Positions 38,193-52,600 of a stretch of 64,000 nucleotides of DNA are shown here, in pieces. Under the pieces are notes generated by a model. That model was not told the origin of the DNA and made no database searches. It saw only the letters and a program-made list of their open reading frames with translations. Origin of the DNA: Dirofilaria immitis. Taxonomy: Eukaryota; Nematoda; Chromadorea; Rhabditida; Onchocercidae. The stretch spans positions 620,001 to 684,000 of the forward strand of contig JAKNDB010000075.1 in assembly GCA_024305405.1 (NCBI GenBank). The letters are read 5' to 3'. A program made the position numbers and the translations under genes. Every line of letters starts with the position of its first letter. The first letter of the stretch is position 1.

Positions 38193-41100
38193 TTAAATTA
38201 ATTTTTCAATTTTCGCTTGTTTTTCATCCGGTGAATAGATCAGGCCATTATATAAACGATAGAAACATTCATGGCAATATGGCTTTCGTTCATGTTCACG
38301 ATACGTACCACGTAAATTTAATGCCTGAAATTAACTTTTATTCCTTTTTTGTTAAGAAATTTTGTTGATAATATTTTTATTGATTATTGATACCTACAAC
38401 TTTCAATACAATTTATTTATCTAAAAAATAAATAAAATTTGAAATCAAAAAAGAAAACCAGTAAATATTTATTATTGATATTTAAAATATTCAATCGAAT
38501 TTGTTTATCTAGAAAAAATAAAAATTTTAAATCTTAAAATAACTAAATTGGTAAACATTCACTGATTGTTGATACCTACAATAATCAATACAATTTGTTC
38601 ATTCAGAAAAAAATTAATTTTAAAATTTAAAAGGAAGAGAACGAGTAAACACTTATTGATTATTGATATTTATAACATTCAATACAATTTGTTTATTTGG
38701 AAAAAAATTGAAATTTAGAAATAAAGAAAACGAGTAAACATTTATTGATTATTAATATTTAAAATAATTCAATCGAATTTGTTTATTTAGGAAAAAATAC
38801 AGTTCAAAATTTAAAAAACCACTAAATATTTATTGATTATTGGTATTTACAATATTCAATACAATTTGTTTATTTTAAAAAAATGAAATTTAAAATTTAA
38901 AAAACGAATGAATATGATATTCGAAATTATTAAATTTTTATAAAATTAGCTATTATTTTAAATTTTATAAATTTTCACATATATAATAAAAATTCATTAA
39001 CTAAAAACAAATTAATATTGTAAATATTAAAGTTTGATAACATATTACAACAAATTAATTAAATAAAAGATATGATTGATTGAATATTTGCAAAAGAATC
39101 TCGATGTCTTCTTTCAAATTTTTATGTATATTTATATTTCTTCAAAAAAATGTTAGAACTTATTTGACAAAACTTAGAGTTTAAAAGAAAATTGTTAACT
39201 GACCTTTTGGCAATAAGTACACATGAAATGATACGGATGAAACTTTTGGGCATAATATGAATTTGGTGCTAATGCAGTTATTATTGGACCGTCGATTGCT
39301 TCCGAACAAAATGCGCAAATTGCTGGTGTACTGGTTGGTAAACTCTGTAAAATGTTCTAAATTTTTCTTAAAATAAAGCTATAATTTTTTTGAACAAAAG
39401 TTTTGTTTTAAAATAAAGTTGAAATTAATCCTTCATTTAGTTTATTTAATCATTTTTCCTATACCTCAATATTAATCATTCGTCGTGGAGTTTCCGATCG
39501 AGAACGCTTTTTATACTGCTCCTGTAATTAAATTTTGTTGAAAAATTATTGTTCCTTTAATTTTTTAATTCTTTTAAAATTTTGGGTTTTTCTATCATGA
39601 AAAGTTGAAAGAATTTAATGAAATATCGATTTAATTTGATGTAAGCTTTTTAAAATTTTGAAAATATTTATGAAAAAAAGCAAAAATTACGGATAATTTA
39701 CATTTGTGATTCAGAAATATCAACACCATAATCACGTGAAACTCGTTCCAACGTGAAACCATTTTCTGTTTCTGAAGCATTAAATAGCGTTTCTGACAAG
39801 CTGATAATTTAATTAAGAAATGATAAAGTGATAAAATTGAAAGATATGAATTTTAAAAATTGAAAGATATGAAAAAATAAGCAAATATATTAAATAAAAT
39901 ATGTCAAATATTTAAGAAAATGGATTATGCTTAATAATGTTGAAACAATTTTTTCAAAGAAAATAAATAAATAGATCAAATAATTAATTAATTAATGAAC
40001 CATGATCACGTTTTGGTATTGGAGTTGGCATTTCTTCTTCTGGTCCAGGTGTGATACGCAAATTATATCCAGTAATTACTTCCTATAAAATACCAAATTG
40101 ATAAGAAATTTCATTTCTAAATATCTATCATTTTATTAATTAATCAGTATATGATGACACATTCAACTAAATGATCAATCATCCACAAAAATTATTTATA
40201 TGTTCGAGAAAATAAAATATTGAGAAATAAAAATATTAAAAATTATTCGCTAGCAATATCTATCAATCAAATACTTAAAAATTAGGCTAAAATTAGGCCA
40301 AAATTAAGCCAACTTTTTAGTAAATTTCTATATTTATGATATAAAATATAAGTTTGATTTAATTGTTATCAAAAATTCAGTTTATCATTTTAAATTTTAA
40401 ATATTTTTTACGATAGAAATTTTTGCCTCGCCAGTAGCGCGTTTTTTTCATTGAACCACGTCGTAATACTTCTGCGGTTGCATCAATATCATACACCAAT
40501 GCAGCCAAAGTATCTGTTACCGCATTTTGTTCTGCAACAAACCGTTTCAGTTTATACATTTAAATTAAATTCAATTCCATTGAACTAATTAATGATTATT
40601 TATTGGCGATCTCGATCTATGATATGAATCGAATAATGAACGAATCAATACGGCATATAATTTAGGATTTAATTTAATTAATTAAAATCTTGCAATATTT
40701 AATTTAATACATGTAAAATGACTAAAGACATCAATCAATTGTCATGCAAGAGAAACGAAACTTGTGTAATAATTTAATTTTTCTTGATGAATCAAAAACC
40801 ACTTACTTTGATCATCTTTAAGCTTGGAAAGTTCCTTTTGCATATCTTCGGTACTTACAGATTTACGATGAAATCGATCATCGGTTGGTTCCGTAGAAAT
40901 TCTTCCAGTTACTTCCATTTCTGCTTGAAATACTTTTTTCCCATATTCTAAAAATACTCGTCTTCTTCTTCTTCTTCTTCATCCTTTGTTTTTGCATAAA
41001 TTACATTTTTATTTGCTAAAATTTTTAATTTCAAAATGATTCGAAAAAGCTGAAATAATCAAAAACTAAAACAAAACAAATTAAAAATTATTTCTAATTT

Positions 41101-42331
41101 TTAATTTGTTTTGTCATTTTGTGAAATATAAATTTTGCAAAATCGATCAATTATTTCTATGTAATTAAAATATTATATATATTCAAAATAATATTTTTTC
41201 TTATTATTTTTATTCGAATTAGAATATTTATATTTGATAATAAATTCAAAATTCGATAATACAGTAAGAATTAATAAAAAAAAAAACAATAATGTAAATC
41301 GATAAATGGGTGCATAAAGCACATTTCAAAAAGGTAACAAATTTTTTTAAACGCAAAAAAAAATTTCTTGCTTATTATGAAATTCTCTCTTATTATGAAA
41401 TTCTTACTTATTACGAAATTCTCGCTTATTATGAAATTCTTACTTATTACGAAATTCTCGCTTATTATGAAATTCTTGCTTATTATGAAATTCTCGTTTA
41501 TTATGAAACTCTTACTTATTATAAAATTCTTACTTATTACGAAATTCTTGCTTATTATGAAATTCTCGCTTATTATGAAATTCTTACTTATTACGAAATT
41601 CTTGGTCATTGCGAAATTTGTGCTCATTACGAAATTCTGGCTTATTACGAAATTCTTGTTTATTACGAAATGGTACTTAAAAATATTTAATTAATAATAG
41701 AAAGAGGAAAAATTATCGTACAAATTCATTTTGCTTTTGTTGCATTAATTCGGTAGTTGCATTAACACTATCAACCATTGTAGTTAATGTATTTTGTATC
41801 GTACCAGCATCTTAATTTTCATAAAATTATTTTTAAAAAAAAAACTTTGAATTATTTCAAAAAAGTTTCATTTTGCTTTTGTAATTTTTTCAATTAAATT
41901 TTTAATTTATTTCAAAAAAGTTTAAATTATTTTAAAAAGGCATAATTTTGCCTATAATTTTTTCATTTCATAAATTTATAAAATATTTTTATGTAAGAAA
42001 AGTTTGTGGGAAATAAAAATTTTGAAAAATTTAAAATAAAATTAAAATTGTTTTTTAGCAAAAAATTTGAATAAATATTTATTCAAAATAATTATACTTA
42101 ATTTTTTGATTTTTATTAATAGAAGAAATGAATTATTCGTTAATCTAAAAATTTCTCATATTTTAATTTCAAAATTTTTCTCAACAAACTATGAATTTTA
42201 TTTTAGGTTAAAATAAAAATCGAACGATTAAGTGGCACATATCGACTGGATGCTCGTGATTCTGATCTATCAGATCGATCTGATCGCCATTGCGAATCGT
42301 ACGGTAATTGAGAAGGTGAAACAGATGCCAT
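38193..42331 (-). CDS. unc-95: Coiled-coil protein with single C-terminal LIM domain, UNC-95-like (about nine exons)
   Basis: Exons read on the minus strand: 42331-42226, 41810-41722, 40947-40807, 40531-40412, 40082-40001, 39793-39703, 39521-39465, 39344-39204, 38324-38193. Together they code about 320 residues. The N-terminus (MASVSPSQLPYDSQWRSDRS) is Ser/Arg-rich. Exons 2-4 look helical/coiled-coil (NTLTTMVDSVNATTELMQQK; MQKELSKLKDDQ). The last two exons form one LIM zinc-binding domain: CAFC, 22 residues, HPYH, MCTYC, 18 residues, CHEC. The HxxH ligand pair matches paxillin LIM4 style. The protein ends KIEKLI. A single C-terminal paxillin-like LIM after coiled coil at this length matches C. 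elegans UNC-95 (350 residues; muscle dense bodies and M-lines), which is family knowledge. Exon phases disagree by one base at exon joins 2-3, 4-5 and 6-7, mostly next to A runs. Individual boundaries of exons 4-6 are therefore less certain than the LIM exons. A paxillin fragment is the main alternative. Confidence 0.75.
38385..38900. repeat. Tandem repeat of about 125 bp in the last intron of the LIM gene
   Basis: About four to five copies of a block containing gtaaatatttattgattatt, aatattcaatacaatttgtt and attta(g/t)aaaaaa recur in the intron 38325-39203. Copies are diverged but keep their order. Confidence 0.7.
41364..41678. repeat. 18-bp intronic array (cttattatgaaattctcg)
   Basis: About 17 head-to-tail copies lie in the intron between exons 2 and 3 of the LIM gene. 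Because 18 is divisible by three, both strands stay open and give hexapeptide repeats such as AYYEIL (plus) or NFIISK (minus). There is no promoter, start context or conserved neighbour to suggest translation. Confidence 0.9.
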
Positions 42332-42345
42332 ATAGCTAAAATGAA
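42332..42345 (-). promoter_or_regulatory. Probable spliced-leader acceptor of the LIM gene
   Basis: On the minus strand the sequence TTTTCATTTTAG ends four bases before the ATG of exon 1 (42331). A T-rich stretch with AG this close to the start is the usual arrangement for SL trans-splicing in nematodes. It could also be an ordinary acceptor joined to an upstream non-coding exon. Confidence 0.5.
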
Positions 42346-43469
42346 AATAATTTAAATATCATGCATTCCAACTTTAAAACGAAAAAGAAAACGAAATTTA
42401 TGTAAAAGTAATAGAATAAAGAAAAAAAACCCGAATAAAATAAAACAAAATTCATTAAGTTATTTATAAATTCTACAACTATTAAATAGATTGCAATTAT
42501 TCATACGTCAAAAAGCGTAAATTACGTGAAAATAAATTACGCAAAAAAATAAAATTGGCATAAGAAATATGAAAACGTAAATTTCCTTTTTTTCAAAAAA
42601 AAAACGAAGACAAACAAAATAAAATCTTAACATTTCCAACGAATGATCATGAATGAATAAATGATAAAAAAAAATGTAGGACGATGAGAAGATATATGAT
42701 TGTTTAAAGCAAGTTTTGTCATATACAATTAAGAAAAGAATAAAATTTAAAAAGTTCAATTCAAATCAATAAACTAATATCTCTTGTCTATTTGATATGA
42801 TAAAAAAATATCACTTACGAAAAACTAATTAATCATTATTTTACTGTGATAAAAATATTGATCAATTTTGTGAAAAAAATAACTCATTATTATCCTATCA
42901 AATCACACTTAAAATATTCCATACGTTATTCTTTTTTTTTAAGATAGCACATTTTTAATTATCATTGAAAACACTTTTAATTATCACTAATTATCATTTT
43001 TAATTATCAATGTTAATTTATTTTGCATATATAAACATAAAATTCAAATTTTACTGATTATAATTCTATCATTTAAACATTGATTGGTTAAACTATGACA
43101 GAAATATTTTTAATTTTTTCAAATATTTTATATATTTGTCTAAATAACATTTATTCATTTAATTATTTATTTTTTCAATTATAAATTTATTTAACATATC
43201 ATTTGCATTATTATTATTATCACCTTATACCTTTTTTCTGAAAATGATAATTTTTCAAAATTTCTCGAAATTTTTGTTCAATACTGATAATTTTGTTGTT
43301 CAATACTGATAATTTTTATAATAATACAACTTCTTTCACTTCAATCAGCATATCAATTAAATATTTTTATACTATTCAAACATTGCATTGTCAATATTTC
43401 TTTGATTCAAGATATTCGTATACATCTTGAAAATATGCAAAAATAACTCTATTGATTAATTCGTTTCAT

Positions 43470-43501
<32 letters not shown>

Positions 43502-46500
43502 TTCAATATTTTAAATGCAATAATTTGAAAATGAAATAAACGATGAAACAAAAAAAAAAAAGGAAAAAAAATGATAGCGCAAATATTTCAAACTTTCTTC
43601 GTAGAATTTCGAATCTCGGCCAAAAAAAAAAAAAAAAGGAAAACGAAAATTATTGAAAGTTAGCATTTTCCATTAATTTTTTGATCGAAAAAATTAAAAA
43701 AAAAGTAACGAAAGCAAACAAAAAATATTTTTGCGAAATATTAATAAAATTTTTTTCTTTTCTTTTTGCATAAAATTGAAAAATCAAAATTATAAATTAT
43801 TTCGTAGCGAATATTTTGTAAATTTTCAATTATATTTGGTAATAATTTTGTTAAAATTTAATTTCGTTCCGTTTAATTCGATAAATAATTCGAAAAAACA
43901 ATTAATAAAAATAAGAAATTATATTTAAGAAATAAGCATATATATGCTATTTTCGATTAAACGATATATATTTAATTAATTTTTATAAAAATAATTATCC
44001 TGAAATGATTGGAAAAATCGTAATTTCATTTTACATATAATAATGTATAATCAATATAACAGTGTTATTGTAATTGTTATTTATATTGATTATAGAAATA
44101 ATGATAAAAATTGCTCAAAAAAAATTTTCTCCAATTTTCGAACTTAAAATCTAAAACTTATGTTGCATATATATTATTATTATTATTCCTACTCAAATAA
44201 TAATTCATAAACCTAAATGAAATTGAAAAAAACCAAGATTAACATTATTGTAATCAAAAAAATAAAGATTAACATTATTGTAATCAAAAAATCAATAAAA
44301 ATCAAGATTAACATTAATTAATATTTTGTAATATAAAATATTAATTTCTTTTTAGAAAATATTAATTTCTATTTACTAAAATAAAAGGTAAATAAAGAAA
44401 GATAGCGGAAATGATTTTGAGCTAACTACTTGGAAACTTAGAATAAATAAGAAATGATTTAAATGATGATTAAACTATTTATATTTCCTCAATAATATAT
44501 TAAAGATTTGAGATAGGTGTGAAAAATTTTCTTAAAACTAAATAATTTCAGAGATATAAATTAGAAAGAGAGGGAATAGATAGGGCGAGAGAGACAGAGA
44601 GAGAGAGAGAGAGAAATTGAAACGAATATATTAAATTGTAATAATGAGGTAAAAGATAAAAATGATATCGGAAGTTGTTTATATGTATATGTATATTTAT
44701 ACGTATACTTATTTACATAGATGTCAATCGATTAATATATTTTAGTATTAATTGAAAAATTTGAAAAAATTTTCTCTTTTTTTTTTTTAATCAATTATAA
44801 TCATAACATATAACAATAATAAATATTATGAATAATTTAGAAGAAAATTTTCGATACTTCTAAAAGTAAATAATAAAGCTAACTGCTCGAGAATTGTATA
44901 TACATATATATTTTACAACATTTTTAAGCTTTAACTTCTTTTACATAACTTTTCCGATCATTCGTCTTCCTCTTCTTCCTCCTCTTCTTCCTCTTCTTCC
45001 TCTTCTTCTACTTCTTCTTCTTTTGCTTCTACTTCTTCTACTTTAATCTATCTACTAACTTATTTATTTCATTCATCTCTTTTCCAACTTATCAGCATCA
45101 ACTTTTCTCTTTTAAACTTTACAATCTTCTTCTCAATATTCGTTGATCTATCTATTCGTTTACAACAAATAAATAACAATTGCTTCCTTTCCATTCTTTA
45201 TATTAAATATCTCTTTCTAACTAAATCATTTCCTCTTCTTCAAACAACAATTTTTATTATCATAGTTTAGCTAATTTAATTAAAATATTGAAAAAAAAAG
45301 TATCATCAATCATTGAAAATATTGATTAAATTATTGATAAAGATAAGATAAAATAATTAAATATTTTAGATATAAGATTAATAATAAAATTATAATTAAT
45401 CATTAATTAATTATAAATTTTCTAATAATCATTTAATAGCAATATTTTTTAAAATTCAAATACTTATCATGTAGGTGTAAAATAGAAGTAAATAAAATTT
45501 TAATATAAATAGAAGATATAACAATTAACAGTTGTATGCATCATATGTTAATGGATAGAGTTGAAATTTTAATTAACAAAATTTTAAACAATGTTTAATT
45601 ATTATCACTACAGCATATGTTAACAATTCCCAATCATTTATCTCCTCCAATCAATCGATATTATCGAATAAAATTTATTTCAAACAACAAATAAATAGCT
45701 CTATTTATTTGTTTATTTTTTCATCATTCTGTTTGTATATTCTATGAATTTAGCAAAAGCAAAAAGCAAATTTCATTAGCAAATATTTATTCAAAAATAA
45801 ATAACCAGCATTGTCGTAGTTCAATTCTATTTATTAATTAAATTTATTTTTCATATTTTCATCTTCGCTTAGCATAATTTTTTATTCTCGACAATGCTGC
45901 AATATAATTTATTCTATCCTTATTTACATATCTTCTCGTTTAGATATAAATATGTTATTTTACCAAAATGATTAAAAATCATTTCAATGATCAATTGAAG
46001 TTTTCAAAAAAAAATTTGTTGTAAATTTTAAAATTAACTTATTGTAAATTTAAATAACACATTAAATATTTTATAATGAAAAAATCAGAATTAATTTATT
46101 ATAAATGAAAATAATATAATAAATATTTTATGTAAAAAAAAGAAATGGATAAATCAATAATAATTAATTGGAATATTATCATTATGTGCAATACATACAG
46201 TACTGCCAAACTTAATATTATAAATCAAAATAATACGTTAAATATTTTATAATGAAAAATCAAAATTATTATAAAAATTATCATAAATCGAAGTAATACA
46301 TAAAATATCGTATAATTGAAATTGGAATTTTTTTAATAATCCTTTAATTGTTAGCAATAATCTTGTAGTAAAAAAGAATATGCAAATTATTGTTAAGATG
46401 ATCAAGCATTTTAATAAGCATTAAAAGTGAGAATAATTAATGCTTACAATCAATTTTATCACTAGATCATATATATCTCTTGATCCATAAATCAAATGAT

Positions 46501-49442
46501 AAACATGTATTCAGTGATATTATTCAGGCAAATTGATTAGCATAATACTGAGGTGAAAATTCAAATCGTTTAATAAGTTTTGTTGGTTATGAATATAAGT
46601 TTAGAACTGAATAATGTAATTATTGCATTCTTGAAAGTATTCTAAAAGTTAACGCATGATCGATAAGAAAAGTTGAAAAAATGATGGAATAACTAAATTT
46701 TTGCATTCTTATACGATTGTTCAAATCAATAGTGAAATATTTGTTTATTAGGCGGATTTTATCATACAAATATCTTAATTATTTTATTTTTTGCTAATTA
46801 ATTTTCATATATTTTATTTCAAATTTAAATTCTGAATCTACGCTATCCCGAAAAATCTTCCAGAATAATAATGACATTTGATAGATTTGGGAGAAAAAAA
46901 CTAAGATCGATGAATTGATAGAACAAATATAAAACTGTTCATTTATCAGATTGATAAGAGTTAAAAATTATTCGAAATAAATAAATAAATTGGTATACTA
47001 TTTCATCATTGTTATCGATAACTATCAATCAACCAATGAAAATTATCATTAGAAATGAGATAACTTAATTTTCGTTTTCTATTTTTATTTCCTTATATAT
47101 TAGATTTTTCGGACATAATTCATTCATTTCTTTTAACATCTAAAAGCTCTTATATCAATTTTTAAAAGTTTGAAATTAACTTGTTACCAATCGATAAATA
47201 TATCACTATTATTAGAGTCATGGTAAAATTTGCTTTATTATTATATTTGATAATATAAATTGACGACATATTTCCAATCAATTACATTCTCGATATTCTC
47301 GTCATCACTTTTTCTCAATTCTTATTCTCACCATGGCAAACTTCTGAAAAGCAAAAACTAAAAAAGTTTTTGATACATAATGATTTGCGAAAATACAATG
47401 ATGACTTTATAGCGTTGCATTCTAAAACTTTATGTCGCTACTTTATAAGACTTCAAATAATGTGTGAAACATTTAAATATATATTATTGAATTTAAAAAC
47501 TGCCTCATTTTCAATTTTAATTTAATCAAACAAATTTCGCATTTTTTTTAAATAGATCATCAATACTATACCATTGAAAAAAATTTCTTATTAAGTTCGC
47601 AAAAATTTTATAACGATGAAGATATAGCAGATGAATAAAGAAAAAGTTTAAACGAAAAATCCCTCTTGACTAGGAAAAGTTTAAACGAAAAATCGAGATG
47701 TAACCTCTTGACTAGGCTTTTTAAATACAGAGTAGAAAGAATACTTATGTTTATAAATATGATTTTTAATAGTTTATAGATATATGGAAACTCTATATAC
47801 AAGAAAAATGCGAACGAGGAAACGCAATATTTGTTATTATTATTATTATAAATATGAACTTGAATAATTGTATATGATGAAATTATCAAAATAATCATGG
47901 AAGTGATAATAAATCGTTAATAATTTATATGAAATATGACGATTCATTCATGTAACATTAATATAAATAGCTTTGAATAATTAAAATTAAACATTTAATC
48001 GTATTAATTAAGCATTTAATCTTATTTTTTGATCACTTCAACTTTCTATTTTTAATTATTTAGCAATTTGTTAAATATAAAACAATTTGAATTTAATAAT
48101 TAATTAGTTTTTATTATTATTATTTTTGGTCAAATTGCTGTTTAAGCTTTTTTTGATAATCGAAAAAGATGAAGATTTATCATTATAAATATGATTACGA
48201 TACTTTGCGATAGATTTAAAAATATAAAAAATTACGAGACAAATCAAATTATCAGTTTAAAAATTTCAATTCTAAAAATTTTTAATCAAATAATTAATTT
48301 ATGCAAATATAGGTTGAAGATTATATTTATAGCATAACTTATTCATTATTAGTAAAAATTAAAAGAATCATGATATAACTTATTGAAAAAAACATGGAAT
48401 ATTTCATAATTTACGACGTACACTATCGTCGATAAAAAAAGATGCTGAACAGAACAAGTTTAAAATGTAGGATTTGGTACATTTATTCTTTCCTATCGAT
48501 TTATTTTTTAATTCATTTTAAATTACATCAATAAAATTATCATTTTTGTGAAGATATATTTTTTTATTACAAATAATTCTTTAACTAACAAAGAAATTTG
48601 TAAAACTTTTAGATTTCACTTTTTATTTTAATACATTTTTAATATAACTTTACCTGTTGTCGATATTTCTTAAAAAAATATGCTAGTCTTAATTGTTTAT
48701 TAATTTCGGAAAATTATTATTTTTTTTTTTTGTTCTGCAGAAGGAATTCGATTTTCTTGACAATCAATAGTTTCAATTTTACTATAATCTAGTAGCATTG
48801 AATCAAAAAATAGTAAAGAGATATTCATTTTGGAATTAACTATAAAAAGCTATAAAGAATAGCATCAGAAAATTTAAAAAAAAAAAAAAAAACATATCGG
48901 TAGTTAGCCGAAATGTTATCATGAAATGTATATAATTTTATCATTGATATTATTATGCATAGCGGTTAATCGCATATTCATACTGAATTAGAGACAAAAC
49001 AATATCAATAGAATCAACAGCTCGATTGACTTTTATATCAAATAAATTCGATTGATCCATTTCCAATCGTTCGGTATGAAAAAGAAAGTTGGTATGAAAA
49101 AAAAAAAAAAAAGGGTACTAACTTTGAAAGGTAGATGTAAAAGTTTGTTTGTTTGCATAGCAAAAAAATATATCAATTTAAAGTATAAATTTTTTTTTTC
49201 AATTCATATAACATTTTAAGAAAACTACGAAAATTCATCAGTGTATGATGAAATCAACAATGAAGTAATAACATTCAAATTTAATTTTATATATAAGATT
49301 TGAATTCTTATAAGATGATTACATAAGCTTATCATTGATTGATTTAGCTTTCTAATTATTATGAATCTTTTTTTTTTCCTTTAATATATCTATTCAGACT
49401 TTTCTAATTTTTCAATCATCATTTTTCTATTATATTGATTGA

Positions 49443-49680
49443 TACATTCGAAGATATATTCCGTTGAGTACATTATATTTGCATAGTGAACCATCCATAA
49501 TTGGCGTGAACTATCGTGTTAAGATAGAGCTTCGTTTCGATATTAGTCATGCATACGTAATTGTTGATTGCGGAGATATGGTTACGAATGTCGGATCGAT
49601 ATTATTCTTTTCGTAATCCGGAATATTTCTCCAGTGATTTGGTCTGAGATATTCGTCCAGTGATTTGGGGATTTTTTCAT
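49443..49680 (+). other. Isolated GC-richer patch with a 57-codon open frame and a 27-bp duplication
   Basis: From 49443 to 49616 the plus strand is open for 57 codons and reads like ordinary protein (for example EPSIIGVNYRVKIELRFDIS and VIVDCGDMVTNVG), but has no ATG near its beginning and no motif I recognise. A candidate acceptor (cattcgaag) and donor (gtaatc at 49613) would allow it to be an internal exon. Directly after it, ccagtgatttgg occurs twice 27 bp apart (about 49631 and 49658). A short hairpin ctatc-gttaa-gatag-type is also present. It could be a lone exon, a decayed gene piece, a non-coding RNA or a regulatory element. Confidence 0.3.
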
Positions 49681-52600
49681 AATAGTGATCATTATCATAT
49701 CATTTTCATCGTATGATAATCATATTTTGATTGAATGATATAAATATATATATTACTTACTTTTATTATTTATTATTTTGATGAAACAAATATGATTTTT
49801 GTTTCCGATGATGATAAGTGTATGGCATATCAACAATCAATTTTATTCCTATTAATAATTAGTTCATTCACTTCTAGATCCTATTTAATTGCGATTCCTA
49901 TTCAAATCACAGGTAACACGGAAAAGAATTGAAATAAGGAAATTATTTTAAAATGAAAATTAAAAGTACCAATTTGGAACAAAGTAAGAATGAATAAATT
50001 CAAAAAAAGAAATCCATTTTGGAAAAACAAAATAATCGTATGATAATATAATATAATACGAAAGTTAATGATAATAATTTTTTTTAATTTCAAGCATTTC
50101 GAAAATTGAAGAAGTTTTATTAATTGAATGAAATATAGCTAAAAATATTTGCAGGAAAGATTTATCGGAAGAACGAAAAATTAATTTCCCAAATGATATT
50201 ATTGCAACAAACAGATGATAACAGAATCATCTTAGCAAGTTCGAAGATTTTTTCGTTATCATATCCGTTGTTTTAGATCAGACGATAAGTTAAATTAATA
50301 TTTTCACATTTGCACAATGTAATTTTTCCAAACTTTTTATAGCATCAAGCTGAAAGCTGCTTTTTAATTTGAAATATATTGATTTTTATTATATAAATTC
50401 GTATTTGTTATTAGCATATATACTAAGAAATTCAATTCAGTCAATGATTAAATCTTATCAATTTACCCTAATTTTTCGAAAGACATTTACTAAAATATTT
50501 TTTAAAAAAAAAGAAAGAAAAGAAGCGATTCATTTAAATGATCCAAAATTTTCAATAATTTTTAATATCTTAGCAATAATAATTTAATAAATATGACAAA
50601 TATTTAATACTTATTATTTAACTGAATATTTTTGTTTATAATTTTATTTTTCTTTTCCAAAAAAAGAAAGAATGAATGAAACATAATTTTTAAGCAAAAC
50701 ATAAATGTTAAATAGGAATAGTTAATAGGAATAATAAAATAGAAAATAATAAAGAACGATATTCAATAATTATTTATATTATTCAGTTAAAGTTTTAGTT
50801 TTTGATACTGTTGCAACTTTATTGAAAGTAAATGATAGTATCAGTTATATCACTTATAATTCATTGTTCTGTTTGTGATAAAAAACTTTACATTTCTTTT
50901 TTTTGGAAAAGAGAAATGAATAATAATAATAAGAAATATTCATTTAGTTGATATTAAATTATCACTATTTTATAAATTATTGATATCCGAAAATACTAGT
51001 TTACTTTCTATAATGACGTCTGTTTCATCTGCTTAAAATTATTAATGAATATATTATTGAATTGATTAACAGTTTGCATTATTCAATTTATAATAATAAT
51101 TATTATTATTATAACAAATATTTATAATCAAATTTTATCAACGATAATTGCATTTTTAAAAAGTAAAAATTTGATAAAATTTTCAAAATTGATTTTTAAA
51201 AAGCCAAAAAAGTTATGCCATGCATGTTAATCAATGTTTATAATTTAGAATTTGCTATAATTAAAAGATTGATTCCATAAGATGATATTTATGCAACCTA
51301 TCATTTCAATAATAATTATTACTTAGTTTTTATGTAAAATGCGCATAATCTTGATTATTATCTTCATTTCTTCTTTTTTTCTGTAATCTTTTCTCTTGCG
51401 ATTCTTTAAAAGACTTTTGAAATGGCTTATTGAAAAATTATTTTGACATTTGTACTTCAATTTTTTTGCATATCTTCGTATTTTTTAACTTTATTAAATT
51501 ACGTCACCGCTATGCTCGTAATTAAATAACTAAAGATTGACCACAAATGATTTTATTTAGATATCGTAATCATGGAGTCCTCTTAAGTTTGAACAATTAA
51601 TTGAGATCTTAAGTGGGAAAAAGTTTCACTTAAATTTGAAATGGAGAAGAGTTCTATCCTGAATCTATATTTCGGAAATTGAATGAGAAAACAGATTAAT
51701 ATTCTCATATGCAGATATGACAATAAAATTAGTAAACTTTTAATGTGATAATACAAAAATGAATTCATAAAACATTGAATGAAGTTGAACTAGAATTTTC
51801 TTATCTCGAATAAATTGTATCAAATCTATTCAGAAATAAAAATGTAGAAATTATTTTTTTTTTTGCTTCTATGTTATTTCGCATTTTATATTACAAAAAA
51901 AAGCTTCTTTCAAGCCTAATTTAACTTTGCGAAAATTGCAGCATAAGTGAAAAAGTTTTCTTTTACAGCAACAATAAAAGTTCAATTTTAAATCCAAGCA
52001 ATCAATATCATTTTAATCATTTTTAATTCTTCTATGCAAAGATATGATAACTTTTTCTTTCCTATCTAATTACCAACCTTTGTTCATTTAATTTTGCGAA
52101 CAATTTATTTAGAGAACGAATAATTTTTGCTGCTACAAAATTAAATTGGTTGATAATTTCGATACATAAAACAACAATGATTTTATTCATTCTCAATTTG
52201 ATTTAGTTTCATTTCATCAAGAAATATTTGTCAATTCATTTTTCAATTTCCTTTACTTTAAATGAATGAATATCAACATAGCAATGAAATTTATAATTTG
52301 AAGGAAATGAAAAACTTGAAAAATTATAATCTGAAATTTGAAGAAAAAAATTTGCAATAAGATTCCAATGAAATTTATCTATCTCAATAGGATTTGCTAT
52401 ATATATAAATGATTAGATGAAATATTATCATTCTATTCTTATATGTAAAAAAATTTTTGAACTTTTTATTAGGATAATGAAATTGATAGATTTTTGAAAG
52501 CATAAAGACAATGATAATAGATTTGATATGAATTTAATGGATATTTTTTTTTTTTATATAAAGTTATGATAAAACTGAAAGATAATGCTTGATTTGTAAT

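Noticed and set aside
47608..47898. 96-codon minus-strand frame
   Set aside because: AT-rich, Ile/Leu/Ser-dominated with no motif; part of it is a local duplication of aaaagtttaaacgaaaaatc.
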